Notes: generated by a model not told the origin, from the sequence alone. 64,000 bases of DNA from Lytechinus pictus (GCF_037042905.1 NC_087247.1:75934420-75998419); one strand, 5' to 3'; positions 54,490 through 64,000 are shown, counted from the stretch's first letter. Made by a program: numbers and translations.

Positions 54490-55766
54490 GTGGAAAAACA
54501 GGGTTAGAGAGTGACGACATGCTTAACAAATTGGTAAGTGCTCTTAAAAAGACTCTTGTTGACGAAATCACACCCGCCCGGGGGGGGGGGGCCACTTCCA
54601 TTCACGAGTGGATACCATGCGCGACCATGGGGTCTCGAAAAGCACCCCACGTAATTTCCATATTCTGAAAATGCACCCCTTAACAAGTATTGGCGTGTAA
54701 AACCCTACCCTTAACAAGTATTGGAAACAAAACGATACTCTTGGCAAATATTCCCTGAAATGAACCCCTAAACAAGTACAGGAATGTTTTATTGTTACGG
54801 GTCCTTATTCGGTCGTCGGCTTTACCTTATTTGGTTTAGTACGACCCCACCTTCTATACCTCGCGCAAATCGGACTCTAAACACGAAGTGTTGGGGCAAA
54901 ATGGACATCCTTTATAAAACATTTTAATTTTGTTTTATCATTCCCGCAAATTCGACCCTAAACACGTAATTTTCCTAGCGAAATAGAGACCCTTTTTTCA
55001 TTATTTTTGTGTTTTTGACACCCTTATCAGTATATACGTAACGTGCCTTATCGTGAAAAGGACATCCTTTTTACGTGCTTTTTTGGTCGCGCATGGTATC
55101 CACTCATCAATGTAAGTGGCCCCCCCGGCACACCCGTCATTACCAAGAACGTGACAGAAAATGTACGTGAATTTATGGAGTTTGAACTAAAATCGAGAGA
55201 CGATGAAATTGCTTCCCTTAAGACTCACATCCAAACTTTGCTCGAGAAACACGATGATTCAGAACAGTATACACGAAGAAACCGGTCTAATATTTCATGG
55301 TATTAACGAATCTGAGAGTGAAAACACCAATGAAACTATTATCGCTTTATGTGATCAAAGGATGAATGTAAAACTAGATGAAAAGGACATTGACAGAAGT
55401 CATAGATTAGGGCCCAGAAAGGAAAGTAAAAGTAGAGGAATAATTGTGAAATTCACCAGTTATGACACATGGGACAAAATCTACAGAAATCGAAAGAGAT
55501 TGAGGGGTTCAAAAGACAACGCTATATTTGTTCATGAGAGCCTCACCAAAACAAGATCTGAACTTTTTTGGAAAGTCAAAACTACAGTTTCAGAAATGAA
55601 CTTGATGCCCTATTGACCCAAGATGGCCGAATTCTGTGCGTTATAAAACGCACGAAAAAACGAGTCTCAATCACAAAGGAATGTGATCTGTGCAAACTGA
55701 ATACATCTCCGAAAAAGGGATTACAGAGTCTATTTACCCCTCTCGTCTTCGAACTCGTCATCCCCT
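54490..55766 (+). pseudogene. LINE ORF1, frameshifted and MITE-interrupted
   Basis: Homology starts upstream of the MITE (ESDDMLNKLVSALKKTLVDE, about 54507-54566) and resumes at 55137 in a coiled coil. Next come EQYTRRN, then after a frameshift near 55300 HGINESESEN, DIDRSHRLG and GIIVKFTSY. These are the typical motifs of the ORF1 nucleic-acid-binding protein of jockey/CR1-like LINEs. Excluding the MITE, the flanking codons join in frame across the CACACCCG duplication. Confidence 0.82.
54577..55128 (+). mobile_element. G-run-ended MITE, family 2, copy 2
   Basis: Flanked by the perfect 8-bp duplication CACACCCG (54569-54576 and 55129-55136). Begins CCCGGGGG... then CACTTCCATTCACGAGTGGA and ends with the inverted GGTATCCACTCATCAATG then CCCCCCGG. 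The interior words CTAAACA, GGAAACAAAACG and TTTTGACACCC match copy 1 (328-838). It interrupts LINE ORF1. Confidence 0.92.
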
Positions 55767-56165
55767 GAATTGCAATTCAATTTTCTTTTAGCTATCATCC
55801 TAGCTCACAACAGTAAGCAGTTCACTGATTCGACACTAAACAAATCCTGGTTAACCTCTGCGTTTCTGAGTGTGAACATCAACCATTTTGAACTCTACAT
55901 GACCCGGTCTAGCTGCTACCTTAGAACTTAGATAACTCACTATTATCATTATTATTGTTAGTGTTATTATTATTATTATTTGTTGCTGCTGTTGCTAATT
56001 TTTACGTTTGTCTCTTTTTCCCCTAAATATTTTTTTTCTCGTCTCATTTTTTTTTCTCATGTTCTTTTTTATAGACTATTTGTATTTGATATACACAAAT
56101 ACATATAATATTGAAATTCTTTCTTCACTTATCGAATTGTTTAAATATATTGTATTTTTGTTTAT

Positions 56166-57590
56166 TATGGCTAACATGACATATACTTGTAAATACCCAT
56201 GTGCTTCTTGCAAAAAACCTGTTAAGAAAAATCAGAAAGGACTAAAATGTACCATGTGTAACCATGTGGACTGTGTGAAATCATGTCAGGTTCAATTGTA
56301 CGCCGATGACGCGGTTCTTTACTTTTCTCACCCATCTATCCAAAACGTAGAGTCAGCTCTTAACTCCGACCTGGAGAATGTTCATAAGTGGATGAATAAT
56401 AATAAACTGAGTGTCAATTGTAATAAAACAGAATGCATCCTAATCGGAAGTAAACATATGCTTGCTAAATGCAATGTCTTGAATGTAACATTAAACAATT
56501 CCCGTATAAACCAAGTGCGTGAATTTAAGTACTTAGGACTGATCTGTGATGAAACTTTGACCTGGAATAAACATATCGAAAAACTAGTCCAGAAAGTAAG
56601 TAAGATGGTTGGTTTTCTAGGACGATTAAGACGCTCGTTGAATGAATCAGTTGTAAACTCGATTTATAAGTCTCTTATACTCCCATATTTTGATTATGGC
56701 GATGTAATATACAGCTCAGCATGTAATAAATATATCGAACAACTCCAGAAGGTACAGAACAGAGCAGCTCGCATCATATTAAGAGTAAAACCCCCGGGGG
56801 GGGGGGGCACTCGACCAAAAAGGAGTGGGTATGTGCCGCGGGCGCGAAAAACAAGGGGGCCTTGGAGCGGGCTTATTGTAAAAAGGAGGGACCTCGGAAC
56901 GGGCGTCGGAGCGACAAATGTTTGTGAAAACGGGGGTCCTTGGAACGGGTCGCCTGCGTACGTGATTGCGTATTTATCCCTATGGAACGGGCATACGTGC
57001 ATGCAGCTAGCCCGGCGGCACGGGCGCCGGGTGCGCTAGCGCAGATGCGATGGTCGGACAGCGCTCTGCGGCCGCTTTTCACCAAATTGCGGCTCATTGT
57101 AGCAGATGAATACGGCTGGAACGTCGTAACGGAAAATATGCGAAGCTTTGGCGCGGATTTCTTTCTTCTTTTTTCTCGATAAGAAGAAAATGCTATGCTT
57201 TGGAGCGGCTTTCTTTGTTCTTTTTCTCAAAAAGACAAAAATGCTATGCCTTGGAACGGAAATTTGAGTGTAAAAATGGGGGTCCCCTCCGCGGCACATA
57301 CCCACTATGCATTATATACTGAGTGCCCCCCCCCCCCCCCGGGGTAAAACCAGAGTCACACATATCTGTCGCTGAGTTGCATAATTCTCTGGGCTGGCAA
57401 TTTCTTAACAAAAGGAGAAATCAGCATTGTATTGTTTTTATGTACAAGGTAATGCATGAACTAACTCCACAGTATTTACGAAATGACCCTGATAGCAGAC
57501 ACGGTCGTGATGACGTCATTTTCTCGTCGGAAACTAGTAAATCTCGTCATAAGTTATTTGTACAACGTCGTTACGACGTCATTTTGACGA
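56166..57590 (+). pseudogene. LINE ORF2, deleted and MITE-interrupted
   Basis: ATG 56166 opens a PHD-like zinc-finger segment (CKYPCASCKKPVKKNQKGLK). Within about 40 codons it joins VQLYADDAVLYF, the RT active-site block, so roughly the endonuclease and the RT fingers are deleted. The palm/thumb part follows (KTECILIGSK, EFKYLGLICD, LILPYFDYGDVIY). After the MITE, the C-terminal region resumes (HNSLGWQFLNKRR, VMHELTPQYLRND). Confidence 0.85.
56793..57343 (+). mobile_element. G-run-ended MITE, family 1, copy B
   Basis: Flanked by the perfect 8-bp duplication GTAAAACC (56785-56792 and 57344-57351). Ends CCCGGGGG...CACTC and GAGTG...CCCGGG. The interior has CTTGGAACGG and ATGCTATGC subunits, and matches copy A (33109-33671) in reverse. 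It interrupts LINE ORF2. Frames that run across it are artefacts. Confidence 0.93.
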
Positions 57591-57639
57591 CTTTGGACGA
57601 CAACTTTATTTTGCATTTTTGTATGACCAGCCCAGGACC

Positions 57640-59275
57640 AAAATCCAGTTAAAACCAATTAGGGCAAAACCAATTGAAACCAGTTGGCCAACTGGTTTCA
57701 ATAGGGAAATTGGAACAACTGGTTCCAATTGAAAACCAGTTGCCAATTGGTTCCAGTTAAAAACCAATTGGTTCCAATTGAAAACCAGTTGCCAATTGCT
57801 TCCAGTTAAAACCAATTGGGCAACTGGAACCAGTTGGCAATTGTTGTCAATATTGGTTCCAGTTGTTCCAATTTCCCTATTAAAACCAATTGAATCCAAT
57901 TGGAGGCAACTGGTTTCAATTGGTTCCAGTTGAAACCAATTGGAGGCAACTGGTTTCAACTGGAACCAGTTGAAACCAATTGGTTTCCAACTGGATCCAA
58001 TTGGAACTTCCAGTTGGAAGGAACTTAATTAGTTACAAATTAATTAGCATTTGCACTAACTATTTCTCATGCCAACACAGAAGCAGTGTTATATGTCTAT
58101 TAATACCAATGTAAAGGGCATTGATAAAATACAGACTTTCATGTGTATATATTTATATGGAAGATCTTCAAATATATGTACTTTTATTTGATGTAATTTG
58201 GTAACAGTTAGTGGTGTACTAATTATCCTTTAATCTGTTTTAATTATAATCTTTAACATTTATTAACATGGTTTTCACTGCTAAGTATTCTAAATACTTA
58301 TCTTTAAAAAGTGTAGTACTTGAAATTGTAAAGAATTAAATAGATACATTGTTAATGATGATTAATCTCATAAAACATTAATCTGTGCACACTGGCAAAT
58401 AATATGCAAATTAACTGGTTTCAATTGGATCCAGTTGGGTAACTGGAAAATTTCCAATTGGAAACCAATTGGAAATAATTTCCAGTTACCCAACTGGTTC
58501 CAATTAGAATTCATTTCCAGTTACCCATCTTTCCAGTTAGAAGTCATCTCCAGTTACCCAATTGGTACCAGTTAGGATTTCCAGTTACACAACTGAATGG
58601 TTCAAGTTAGGATTTCCAGTTAGAAATCATTTCCAGTTGGAAGTCATTTCCAGTTACCCACCTGGTTCCAGTTAGGATTTCCAGTTGCCCAACTGGTTCC
58701 AGTTGGGATTTCCAGTTACTCAACTGGTTCCAGTTAGAAATCATTTCCAATTGGAAGTCATTTCCAGTTACCCAACTGGTTCCAGTTAGGATTTCCAGTT
58801 GCCCAACTGGTTCCAGTTGGGATTTCCAGTTACTCAACTGGTTCCAGTTAGAAATCATTTCCAATTGGAAGTCATTTCCAGTTACCCAACTGGTTCCAGT
58901 TAGGATTTCCAGTTGCCCAACTGGTTCCAGTTGGGATTTCCAGTTACTCAACTGGTTCCAGTAAGAAATCATTTCCAATTGGAAGTCATTTCCAGTTACC
59001 CAACTGGTTCCAGTTAGGATTTCCAGTTGCCCAACTGGTTCCAGTTGGGATTTCCAGTTACTCAACTGGTTCCAGTTAGAAATCATTTCCAATTGGAAGT
59101 CATTTCCAGTTACCCAACTGGTTCCAGTTAGGATTTCCAGTTGCCCAATTGGTTTCAATTGGTTTCAACTGGAAATTGTTAAATTCCATGCAGTTAAAAC
59201 CAATTGAAACCAGTTAAAACCAATTGAAACCAATTGAAACCAGTTGGAAATCCAACTGGTTTCAATTGCATTTTT
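57640..59275. repeat. AACTGGTTCCAGTT satellite with 114-bp higher-order unit
   Basis: Words of the type AACTGGTTCCAGTT and CCAATTGG fill 57640-58020 and 58410-59275, with an AT-rich gap between. From 58681 the unit starting CCAGTTGCCCAACTGG recurs at 58795, 58909, 59023 and 59137, exactly 114 bp apart. Since 114 is a multiple of 3, a 183-codon frame survives on the minus strand with 38-residue repeats; there is no evidence it is expressed. TTGCATTTTTGTATGACCA (57610) and TTGCATTTTTATATGACCA (59267) flank the block. Confidence 0.93.
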
Positions 59276-59740
59276 ATATGACCACATAATGACGTGATTA
59301 TGACATCATTTATTTACCAATCAACGACGAGGAAATTTGCGTTTTCATTTGACCAAATTATGACGTGATTATGACATCAATTACCATTTGCCAATCAACA
59401 AACAAGAAATTTACAATTTTATTTTCAAAGCGCATATTATTTGCTATTTGCTATTTTTTCAACCTTGCCATGTTAGCAAGGCTCTTTTCTATTTAGAAAA
59501 GGAAAAAGAAAAAGAAAATAAAGTAAAATAGTACATGCAAAAAAAAAGGAAATTATATATAATCTTTAAAAAAAGCTCCAAAAGCAGTGGCAAAAATATA
59601 TCATTATGACTGGTTGCCAACCATGATAACCAAACAAGAAGAAGAAGCTTTTTATGCCAAAGAAGATTGTATTTATTTTTAAACCTTTTTCTTACTCGGT
59701 GTTAGACCCCCCTCAGCTCAGCTCACCCCCTATAAAAATT
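59276..59740. other. AT-rich flank, nothing recognised
   Basis: Two diverged copies of AATTATGACGTGATTATGACATCA-like sequence (about 59288 and 59355) follow the satellite. A G run lies at 59745-59759. Confidence 0.5.
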
Positions 59741-59917
59741 CGCCGGGGGGGGGGGGGGGCGGCGCGGCGACAGGCTTGTGCAGCGCATGCGCACTTACCG
59801 CCAACATTTGAAAAGAATTCCGTTGCGTTGCAGTTTATTGAGCTCGAACGAGAAGTGCGACGAAGCTGGCCGTTATTCGTTAATATTAATAATTCTTTTA
59901 AAGAATACGGGTCAGAT

Positions 59918-59957
59918 ATGGACAACGACCTCGAAGACATTTGCAGTAGGCTAAACA
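59918..59957 (+). CDS. Candidate first coding exon of an unknown plus-strand gene
   Basis: An ATG at 59918 (G at -3 and +4) opens MDNDLEDICSRLN and runs into a consensus GTAAGT donor at 59958, phase 1. The preceding 180 bp (59755-59915) are CpG-richer than the flanks, with a CGCATGCGCA palindrome typical of NRF1-type promoter sites (about 59777-59788). I do not recognise the peptide. It would be divergent from GDI, with 7.4 kb between starts. A chance ATG beside a donor is a real alternative, since only 13 codons are seen. Confidence 0.35.
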
Positions 59958-60049
59958 GTAAGTTAGATAACCATTTTCTATTATTTTCTTTTCGTATTTT
60001 GTTAAATGCCGCGGCTTGCGCTTGCAGCTAGCTTCGTCACTGAAAATGA

Positions 60050-61005
60050 CATGACACTGCCGGCTGCCACTGGCAATCCCATCACAGTACCGTATGGGTA
60101 TGGTTGGAACTACCCCTTATCGACCACCTAATCTTCTCATCATCGCATCTGCGAAAATATTCATCAATTTTACCCAGTTTTAGTCTCATTTGTGCAGAAA
60201 ATTGAGCAGATCAGATTCCCATGTTTCGCTCGACGACTCCGATTCAATTTGCGTATATATCGACGATCAACGAATGCGACGATTTTCCATTTGCTCATTT
60301 GCACCCGTCTTTTGAAACCGACCACCCGCGGTACACTAAGTTTACGGCCGATTCTTGTCGCGGTGGCGAAATATTTTTACTCTTTCAAATCAGTTCTATG
60401 ACGTCAACATGCTAAATGATCGCCTCACTACTTCCACTGCGAGCTCCGACGCATGATTCGATGATTGACGACGGATATTTGTTCTAAAGCCGTTTCCTAT
60501 CGGATTTCTTGGTTTTTCAGCGGGTTTTGGGTTTGGTCAATACAATTTTGATTAATTCTACTAAATCTTTACTGTTTGTTGCTTCTTTTTTTCTCGTAAA
60601 ATCGATTCTTACCGTTTCTATGGACACTGCGCCTACTCTCCCGCGCGTATCGTTTGTAATACGCAATAATTTTAACGCGCGCAAGGTGGTCGGTTTCAAA
60701 AGAGGTGGTCGATATGTGGTGGTCTTACCATACCATTCAGTGCAAAAGGCCATCGCCGCATAATTCGATCCTCCGCGCATACAGTCGACAGATTGACAAA
60801 GAAAATATCGACAACAGATTACCCTGGAAATAACAAAGGTGTGAAATTAAGATAAATTCCCTATTTCTAAATATTTTGGGGAATATGTCAAAATCTTTGA
60901 ATTATGCCGGGTTGAATACTAGTACCCATACGGTACCGGGCGCTCGCCCCGGCCCGAGCGCCCGCTTGCTGCTGTGGACCACTGCACTGGCGGCCGGCTG
61001 GTGAT
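60050..61005. repeat. Foldback-like block with diverged inverted words
   Basis: Inverted pairs flank a centre near 60510: CAGTACCGTATGGGTA (60086) with TACCCATACGGTACCG (60923), ATCGACCACCT (60119) with AGGTGGTCGAT (60703), and TTTTGAAACCGACCACC (60310) with GGTGGTCGGTTTCAAAA (60686). The spacings are not fully symmetric, so this may be a rearranged MITE. Frames on both strands at 60509-60780 lack motifs. Confidence 0.55.
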
Positions 61006-61335
61006 CGCCAACTCCAAGTCTGCACACCTAACGATTTGAGTTAAGATTGAACGTGAATTTCCTTTTATTTTACAAAATCTTTCAATTGATGATGTTCCTT
61101 GTATTCTTATGAGTAAGTGTGCAAAAAGTCTCATAAAAATGAGAGAAATAATTGATTTTCTTGGAAAAAATCTCAGCCAGTCATGGTCATTTTCAGATTG
61201 AATTGAACAAAATGAATAGTGCCGTGGTACTATTAGTGCCCGATGTGCGATGTCTGCGCATTCATTCACTTTACACAGGCCTATTACACACGCGATGTGA
61301 ATATTTCGATAAGAAAGCAAGCTCTGACTCTGAGG
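61006..61335. other. Upstream flank, nothing recognised
   Basis: AT-rich DNA between two foldbacks. Opposite-strand frames of 148 and 90 codons overlap here without recognisable domains. Confidence 0.45.
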
Positions 61336-61478
61336 TACCTCGAGCGAAGTTCGTGCAGGCTCCACTCCACTTCACTACCGCTACTACACTCCACCTAGCT
61401 AGGACAGGTGGAGTGTACTACTAGTAGTAGTAGCGGTAGTGAAGTAGAGTGGAGCCTGCACGAACTTAGCTCGAGGTA
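61336..61478. repeat. Small foldback (CTCGAGCGAAGTTCGTGCAG), copy 2
   Basis: Arms begin TACCTCGAGCGAAGTTCG and end GCTCGAGGTA, sharing GTGCAGGCTCCACT and CACTACCGCTACTA with their complements; the loop has a TAG triplet run. Same family as 36755-36880. Confidence 0.9.
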
Positions 61479-61517
61479 GCACCGAGGCTGCATTTTGAGG
61501 CCGTCACATGAAATGCC

Positions 61518-62351
61518 CTGGGGCGGTATTCTGAGGTCATTTTATCTTTAAAATATTTTATTTTATCTCTTAAAATGAAATTGGTATTCTGAGATGACAT
61601 TTTATCTCTCAGATAAAATTTTGAATTTTATCTTGCATGTAAATTTTATCTTGCGTATCTACAGATGATACGCAACAGAGGAGTGCCTGCGTAGACATAC
61701 CCATCGCGTATCTGGCCATGCAACGCGGATGATGTGCTTGCGCCCATGTTACTTTGAAGAAAAAATAAAATAAACTTAAAAGAGGGTAGGGGCTATTTTA
61801 TCTCTGCGACGTTGCTTTCATCATTATTTCTTGGTGAATTAACTACAAATGTTGACATAAAAATTAAGAAAAATTATATATTTATTGAGAATAATACCTT
61901 AACGTTATTCCTGTACAACCAGGAAGTATTTCATAAGACTTTTCTTGACTAATATTGTCTTTGAAATGATGCTTGAAAAGATGTGATATAGACTTCGAAA
62001 AAAAAAAGAGAGTATTGTCATTTTTTTAAAAGAAATCTCTGTAAAGACGCGCAAGCGTATTTTGCAAGCGTATTTGAAGTCAATAAATTGACGCAATCTC
62101 ACTCCTTTGCCACACCTCCTGGCGGAATGGATTTTCATTGGTTGAGTGGTATGAGAGAGCTATAAAAGCGCATTTCTAATTGGATATTGATTAAAAAAAT
62201 AGGAGTGTCTTACAGAGATAAAATGAAGATAAAATTGCACTCAGAATACCAATTCGGAGAGATTTTAAGGGTATTTTATCTCACTGATTTTAACGGAGAT
62301 AAAATATTTTATTTTATCTGAGATAAAATGGATCTCAGAATACCACCCCTG
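61518..62351. mobile_element. TIR element (CTGGGGCGGTATTCTGAG ends)
   Basis: The ends CTGGGGCGGTATTCTGAG and CTCAGAATACCACCCCTG are inverted. TTTTATCTC and GAGATAAAAT words are dense in both subterminal zones. GGTATTCTGAG recurs internally at 61583, and its complement at 62240. The terminus resembles hAT (CAGGGG), but the flanks GAAATGCC and GAAAGAGT do not match well. The minus-strand 77-codon frame has no motif. About 830 bp. Confidence 0.8.
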
Positions 62352-62980
62352 GAAAGAGTTCCATATCCAATGCACCCCCCCCCCCACCAACAACACCAAA
62401 AATAACAAAAGGTTGTTGAAAATTCCGGTTCGTTCAGATTTTTCTACGACTACGTGTATAATTTTTTTTGTATTGTTGTGTTGGCACCTTAGTTGGGACT
62501 TGAACTCACCTCGTTTTATCTGTAGTCAAGTCACCTGTTCCTGCTATGCTAGCGAGAAGCGCTGCCGCTGATACTGGAAGGGGTATCAGCCAATATTTCG
62601 ACTAGACTTGACTCACACCCTTTACTGACTAAATAAACCGATGTCTATGGACAATTACACACACTATATACATGCTCGAAATTTGACGGAATAAAGCCAT
62701 ATTTTAGTATGTATTTCCACTCCCCCATCATATATGTTCTTTATAAAATAGGTGTATTATTTCAAGCATCGCGATTGGCCAATACGCGTCACATGACATC
62801 CAACTTTTTTTGTGCACTGCACGGCAGTGCAAAAGGTGCGCAAAGAAAATTGACATTGCACGCTCAAGCAAACCAGTGCGGTAGAAGTCCAACAAAACTG
62901 TACTGTAACTTTTTAAAAATTTGTTTCTGTGTTGCTATTTTATAAAACAAATAATGCACTTGCTCTGTCGTGCGTAAAAG
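62352..62980. other. Upstream flank, mostly unrecognised
   Basis: Apart from the tRNA-like boxes, there is a C run at 62375-62387 and a small hairpin GCACTGCACGGCAGTGC (62813-62829). Confidence 0.5.
62496..62551 (-). ncRNA. Possible tRNA-like Pol III promoter (SINE head)
   Basis: On the minus strand TAGCATAGCAGG (62551-62540) fits the A-box consensus and GTTCAAGTCC (62505-62496) fits the B-box, 34 bases apart, as in tRNA genes. The expected T-stem and acceptor stem do not pair well, so this is not a tRNA gene. A degenerate tRNA-derived SINE head is possible; no matching tail or second copy is seen here. Confidence 0.3.
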
Positions 62981-62981
62981 T

Positions 62982-63091
62982 AAATGCAGAGAAAGCTCGG
63001 TTTCTTCAGATGGAGCACACTGGGCACTCGCCGCAAGCGGCTCGTGCACAGTGCGGCACCTATCTAAAGAAACCTCGCGTGCTCTGCATTT
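62982..63091. repeat. 110-nt hairpin, pre-miRNA-like or MITE
   Basis: AAATGCAGAG at the left pairs with CTCTGCATTT at the right, then GGTTTCTT with AAGAAACC and AGAT with ATCT. The top is a GC hairpin GCCGCAAGCGGC. About three quarters of the arm bases pair, with bulges. A small foldback MITE is as likely as a microRNA precursor. Confidence 0.45.
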
Positions 63092-63169
63092 CCACTAACG
63101 CACTCGGCTGCATGCATTATTTGTATAATATTGGGCTAGATATGTGATTCTGATCCTTCTTCGTGTTTT

Positions 63170-63440
63170 TATACGCCCGTTTTGACGGGACGTATTATGG
63201 TACATGTATCACGCTCTGTGTTCGTCCGTCTGTCCGTCCGTTAACTTTTCCTTGTAAACGTGATAACTTCAGTTTAACTTAACCTAGGCTCATATAATTT
63301 GGTATGTATAATACAAGCATGGATCCAAGGTAGCCTATTGATTCAAGGTCAGAAGGTCAAAGGTGAAGTCGCCATCTTCCACTTTTCTTGCTTGACCAAT
63401 AGCTCCATTAACCGCGTTACAGACGGGCGTACTATGTGCT
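63170..63440 (+). repeat. Dispersed ACGCCCGT repeat with GTCC microsatellite
   Basis: Opens with TATACGCCCGTTTTGACGGG, has GTCCGTCTGTCCGTCCGT near 63224, and closes with ACAGACGGGCGTACTATG. A DR2/DR1-like AGGTCAGAAGGTCAAAGGTG lies at 63346-63365. The look is that of a dispersed marine-invertebrate repeat, but only one copy is in the window. Confidence 0.5.
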
Positions 63441-63574
63441 CGCCTTTGCGACACTCTTGTTATTTTCAGTTTCAGTGGGGGTGCATATGGAACTCTTGCC
63501 AATGCCCTAAATTCCTATTTTCCCACCATTTTGAGTCAGATTTTTGATGAATAGATCTGTTTATGACATTTTAG

Positions 63575-63760
63575 GAGAAAGAGAGGGAGAACCAAAACTA
63601 CCTGTCCTGGCATCACACTTGAGGAGGAGATGAAGTCGGTTATTGACGGTGAATATGACCTAGCCCGGGGGAGTTTCCAGAAGAAGGCCCAGAACCGCCG
63701 ACCGCCAGGAGTGGAGGTCCTTCGTTGTTGCCCTACGTGCCAGGCGGCATCAGGCAGTAG
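63575..63760 (+). CDS. Candidate internal exon of an unknown plus-strand gene
   Basis: An acceptor TGACATTTTAG and a strong donor GTAAGTAAGT bound 186 bp, open in one frame only (codons from 63576; first base completes a split codon, last two start another). The peptide is non-repetitive: basic start RKRGRTKTTCPG, then LEEEMKSVIDGEYDLARGSF, then a cysteine pair motif RCCPTCQ. The base composition is clearly GC-richer than the flanks and looks coding. I do not recognise a family. Its entry phase does not match the donor at 59957, so either another exon lies between or they are separate genes. Confidence 0.6.
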
Positions 63761-64000
63761 GTAAGTAAGTACAGTAGGCTATTTCAGGTGTAAAGTTTAT
63801 TTTTTGTTTTGAGTCGTTGCGCATCTTCTACATGTATTATCAGAATCGCGCAGATTCGGATGTGCGCAATCTTGGGACACCTTATATGTGTATCTGTCAA
63901 TGGTCCTAACTGTACTAAGAGGACTCCGTGATGATATATTTATCATTTTTACATTGTATTTTCATTCATGGAGCCTAGACAAGTCTCTGTTGACTGTAGA
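63761..64000. other. Intron-like sequence to window edge
   Basis: AT-rich after the GTAAGT donor. GAGGACTCCGTGAT near 63919 echoes the repeat at 19040 and 52145. Confidence 0.5.

Larger units (their letters stand above)
54490..57600 (+). mobile_element. Jockey/CR1-like LINE, internally deleted and hit by two MITEs
   Basis: On the plus strand: ORF1 remnant (54490-55766), an AT-rich spacer with an ATT tract (about 55940-55980), an ORF2 start with a zinc-finger segment (56166), a deletion joining it to the RT YADD region (about 56285), and the ORF2 C-terminus (to about 57590). G-run MITEs interrupt ORF1 at 54577-55128 and ORF2 at 56793-57343, each with an 8-bp duplication. The endonuclease and most of the RT are missing. 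Confidence 0.85.

Noticed and set aside
56793..57039. Continuation of the 343-codon RT frame after 56790
   Set aside because: The frame runs into a G-run MITE; true homology resumes only after 57343.
58607..59158. 183-codon repetitive minus-strand frame
   Set aside because: It follows from a 114-bp satellite period divisible by three, and the peptide has no known repeat-protein character.
60919..61365. 148-codon minus-strand frame
   Set aside because: It spans a foldback arm and unique DNA with no recognisable domain, and is overlapped by a plus-strand frame.
62496..62551. A functional tRNA gene
   Set aside because: A and B boxes fit, but T-stem and acceptor pairing fail. Kept only as a low-confidence SINE head.

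Overview
The window looks like nuclear DNA of a marine invertebrate deuterostome, most likely an echinoderm and probably a sea urchin. This rests on three things: short exons in long AT-rich introns, a very high load of nested transposons with many foldback and MITE-like elements, and a Rab GDI whose N-terminus is animal-like. The taxon is an inference; no search was run. Coding density is very low, and most open frames are chance or lie in repeats.

The best-supported cellular gene is a Rab GDP-dissociation inhibitor (GDI) on the minus strand. Coding exon 1 (52440-52484, starts with ATG) and coding exon 2 (3056-3163) join in phase 0 at consensus splice sites. Intron 1 is therefore about 49.3 kb and holds most of the window. 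Bases 1-3055 are the start of intron 2, and 52485 to about 52790 is the 5' leader and possible promoter. Two weaker exon candidates on the plus strand, 59918-59957 and 63575-63760, may belong to a divergent neighbour gene.

Layout. 1-3 kb: a G-run element and a 26-bp tandem/inverted satellite. 4.2-11.7 kb: a young BEL/Pao LTR retrotransposon with a 5-bp target duplication, which splits an older tandem array. 13-14.5 kb: inverted AAAAGGGGTTAGGTCC repeats with a hairpin-rich insertion, then a G-run repeat. 16.7-17.3 kb: a tract dense in TAGATCTAG. 18.5-19.7 kb: two long inverted repeats. 21-34.5 kb: one foldback element built of ~190-bp units and expanded to 13 kb by later insertions. 34.5-41.9 kb: a five-level nest of insertions whose outer and third layers are a repeat carrying perfect DR1 nuclear-receptor motifs. 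43.6-50.6 kb: hAT-like and Tc1/mariner-like elements plus an internally deleted L1-like LINE with an intact ORF1. 52.8-53.4 kb: a LINE RT fragment just upstream of GDI. 54.5-57.6 kb: another internally deleted LINE hit by two G-run MITEs. 57.6-59.3 kb: a 114-bp satellite. 60-64 kb: foldbacks, a MITE, a possible SINE head and the plus-strand exon candidates.

Nothing here forms an operon or pathway. The biology to read is the layering of mobile DNA inside one housekeeping gene, and the regulatory-looking motifs (DR1 arrays, subterminal iterons, G-run ends) that this DNA brings in.
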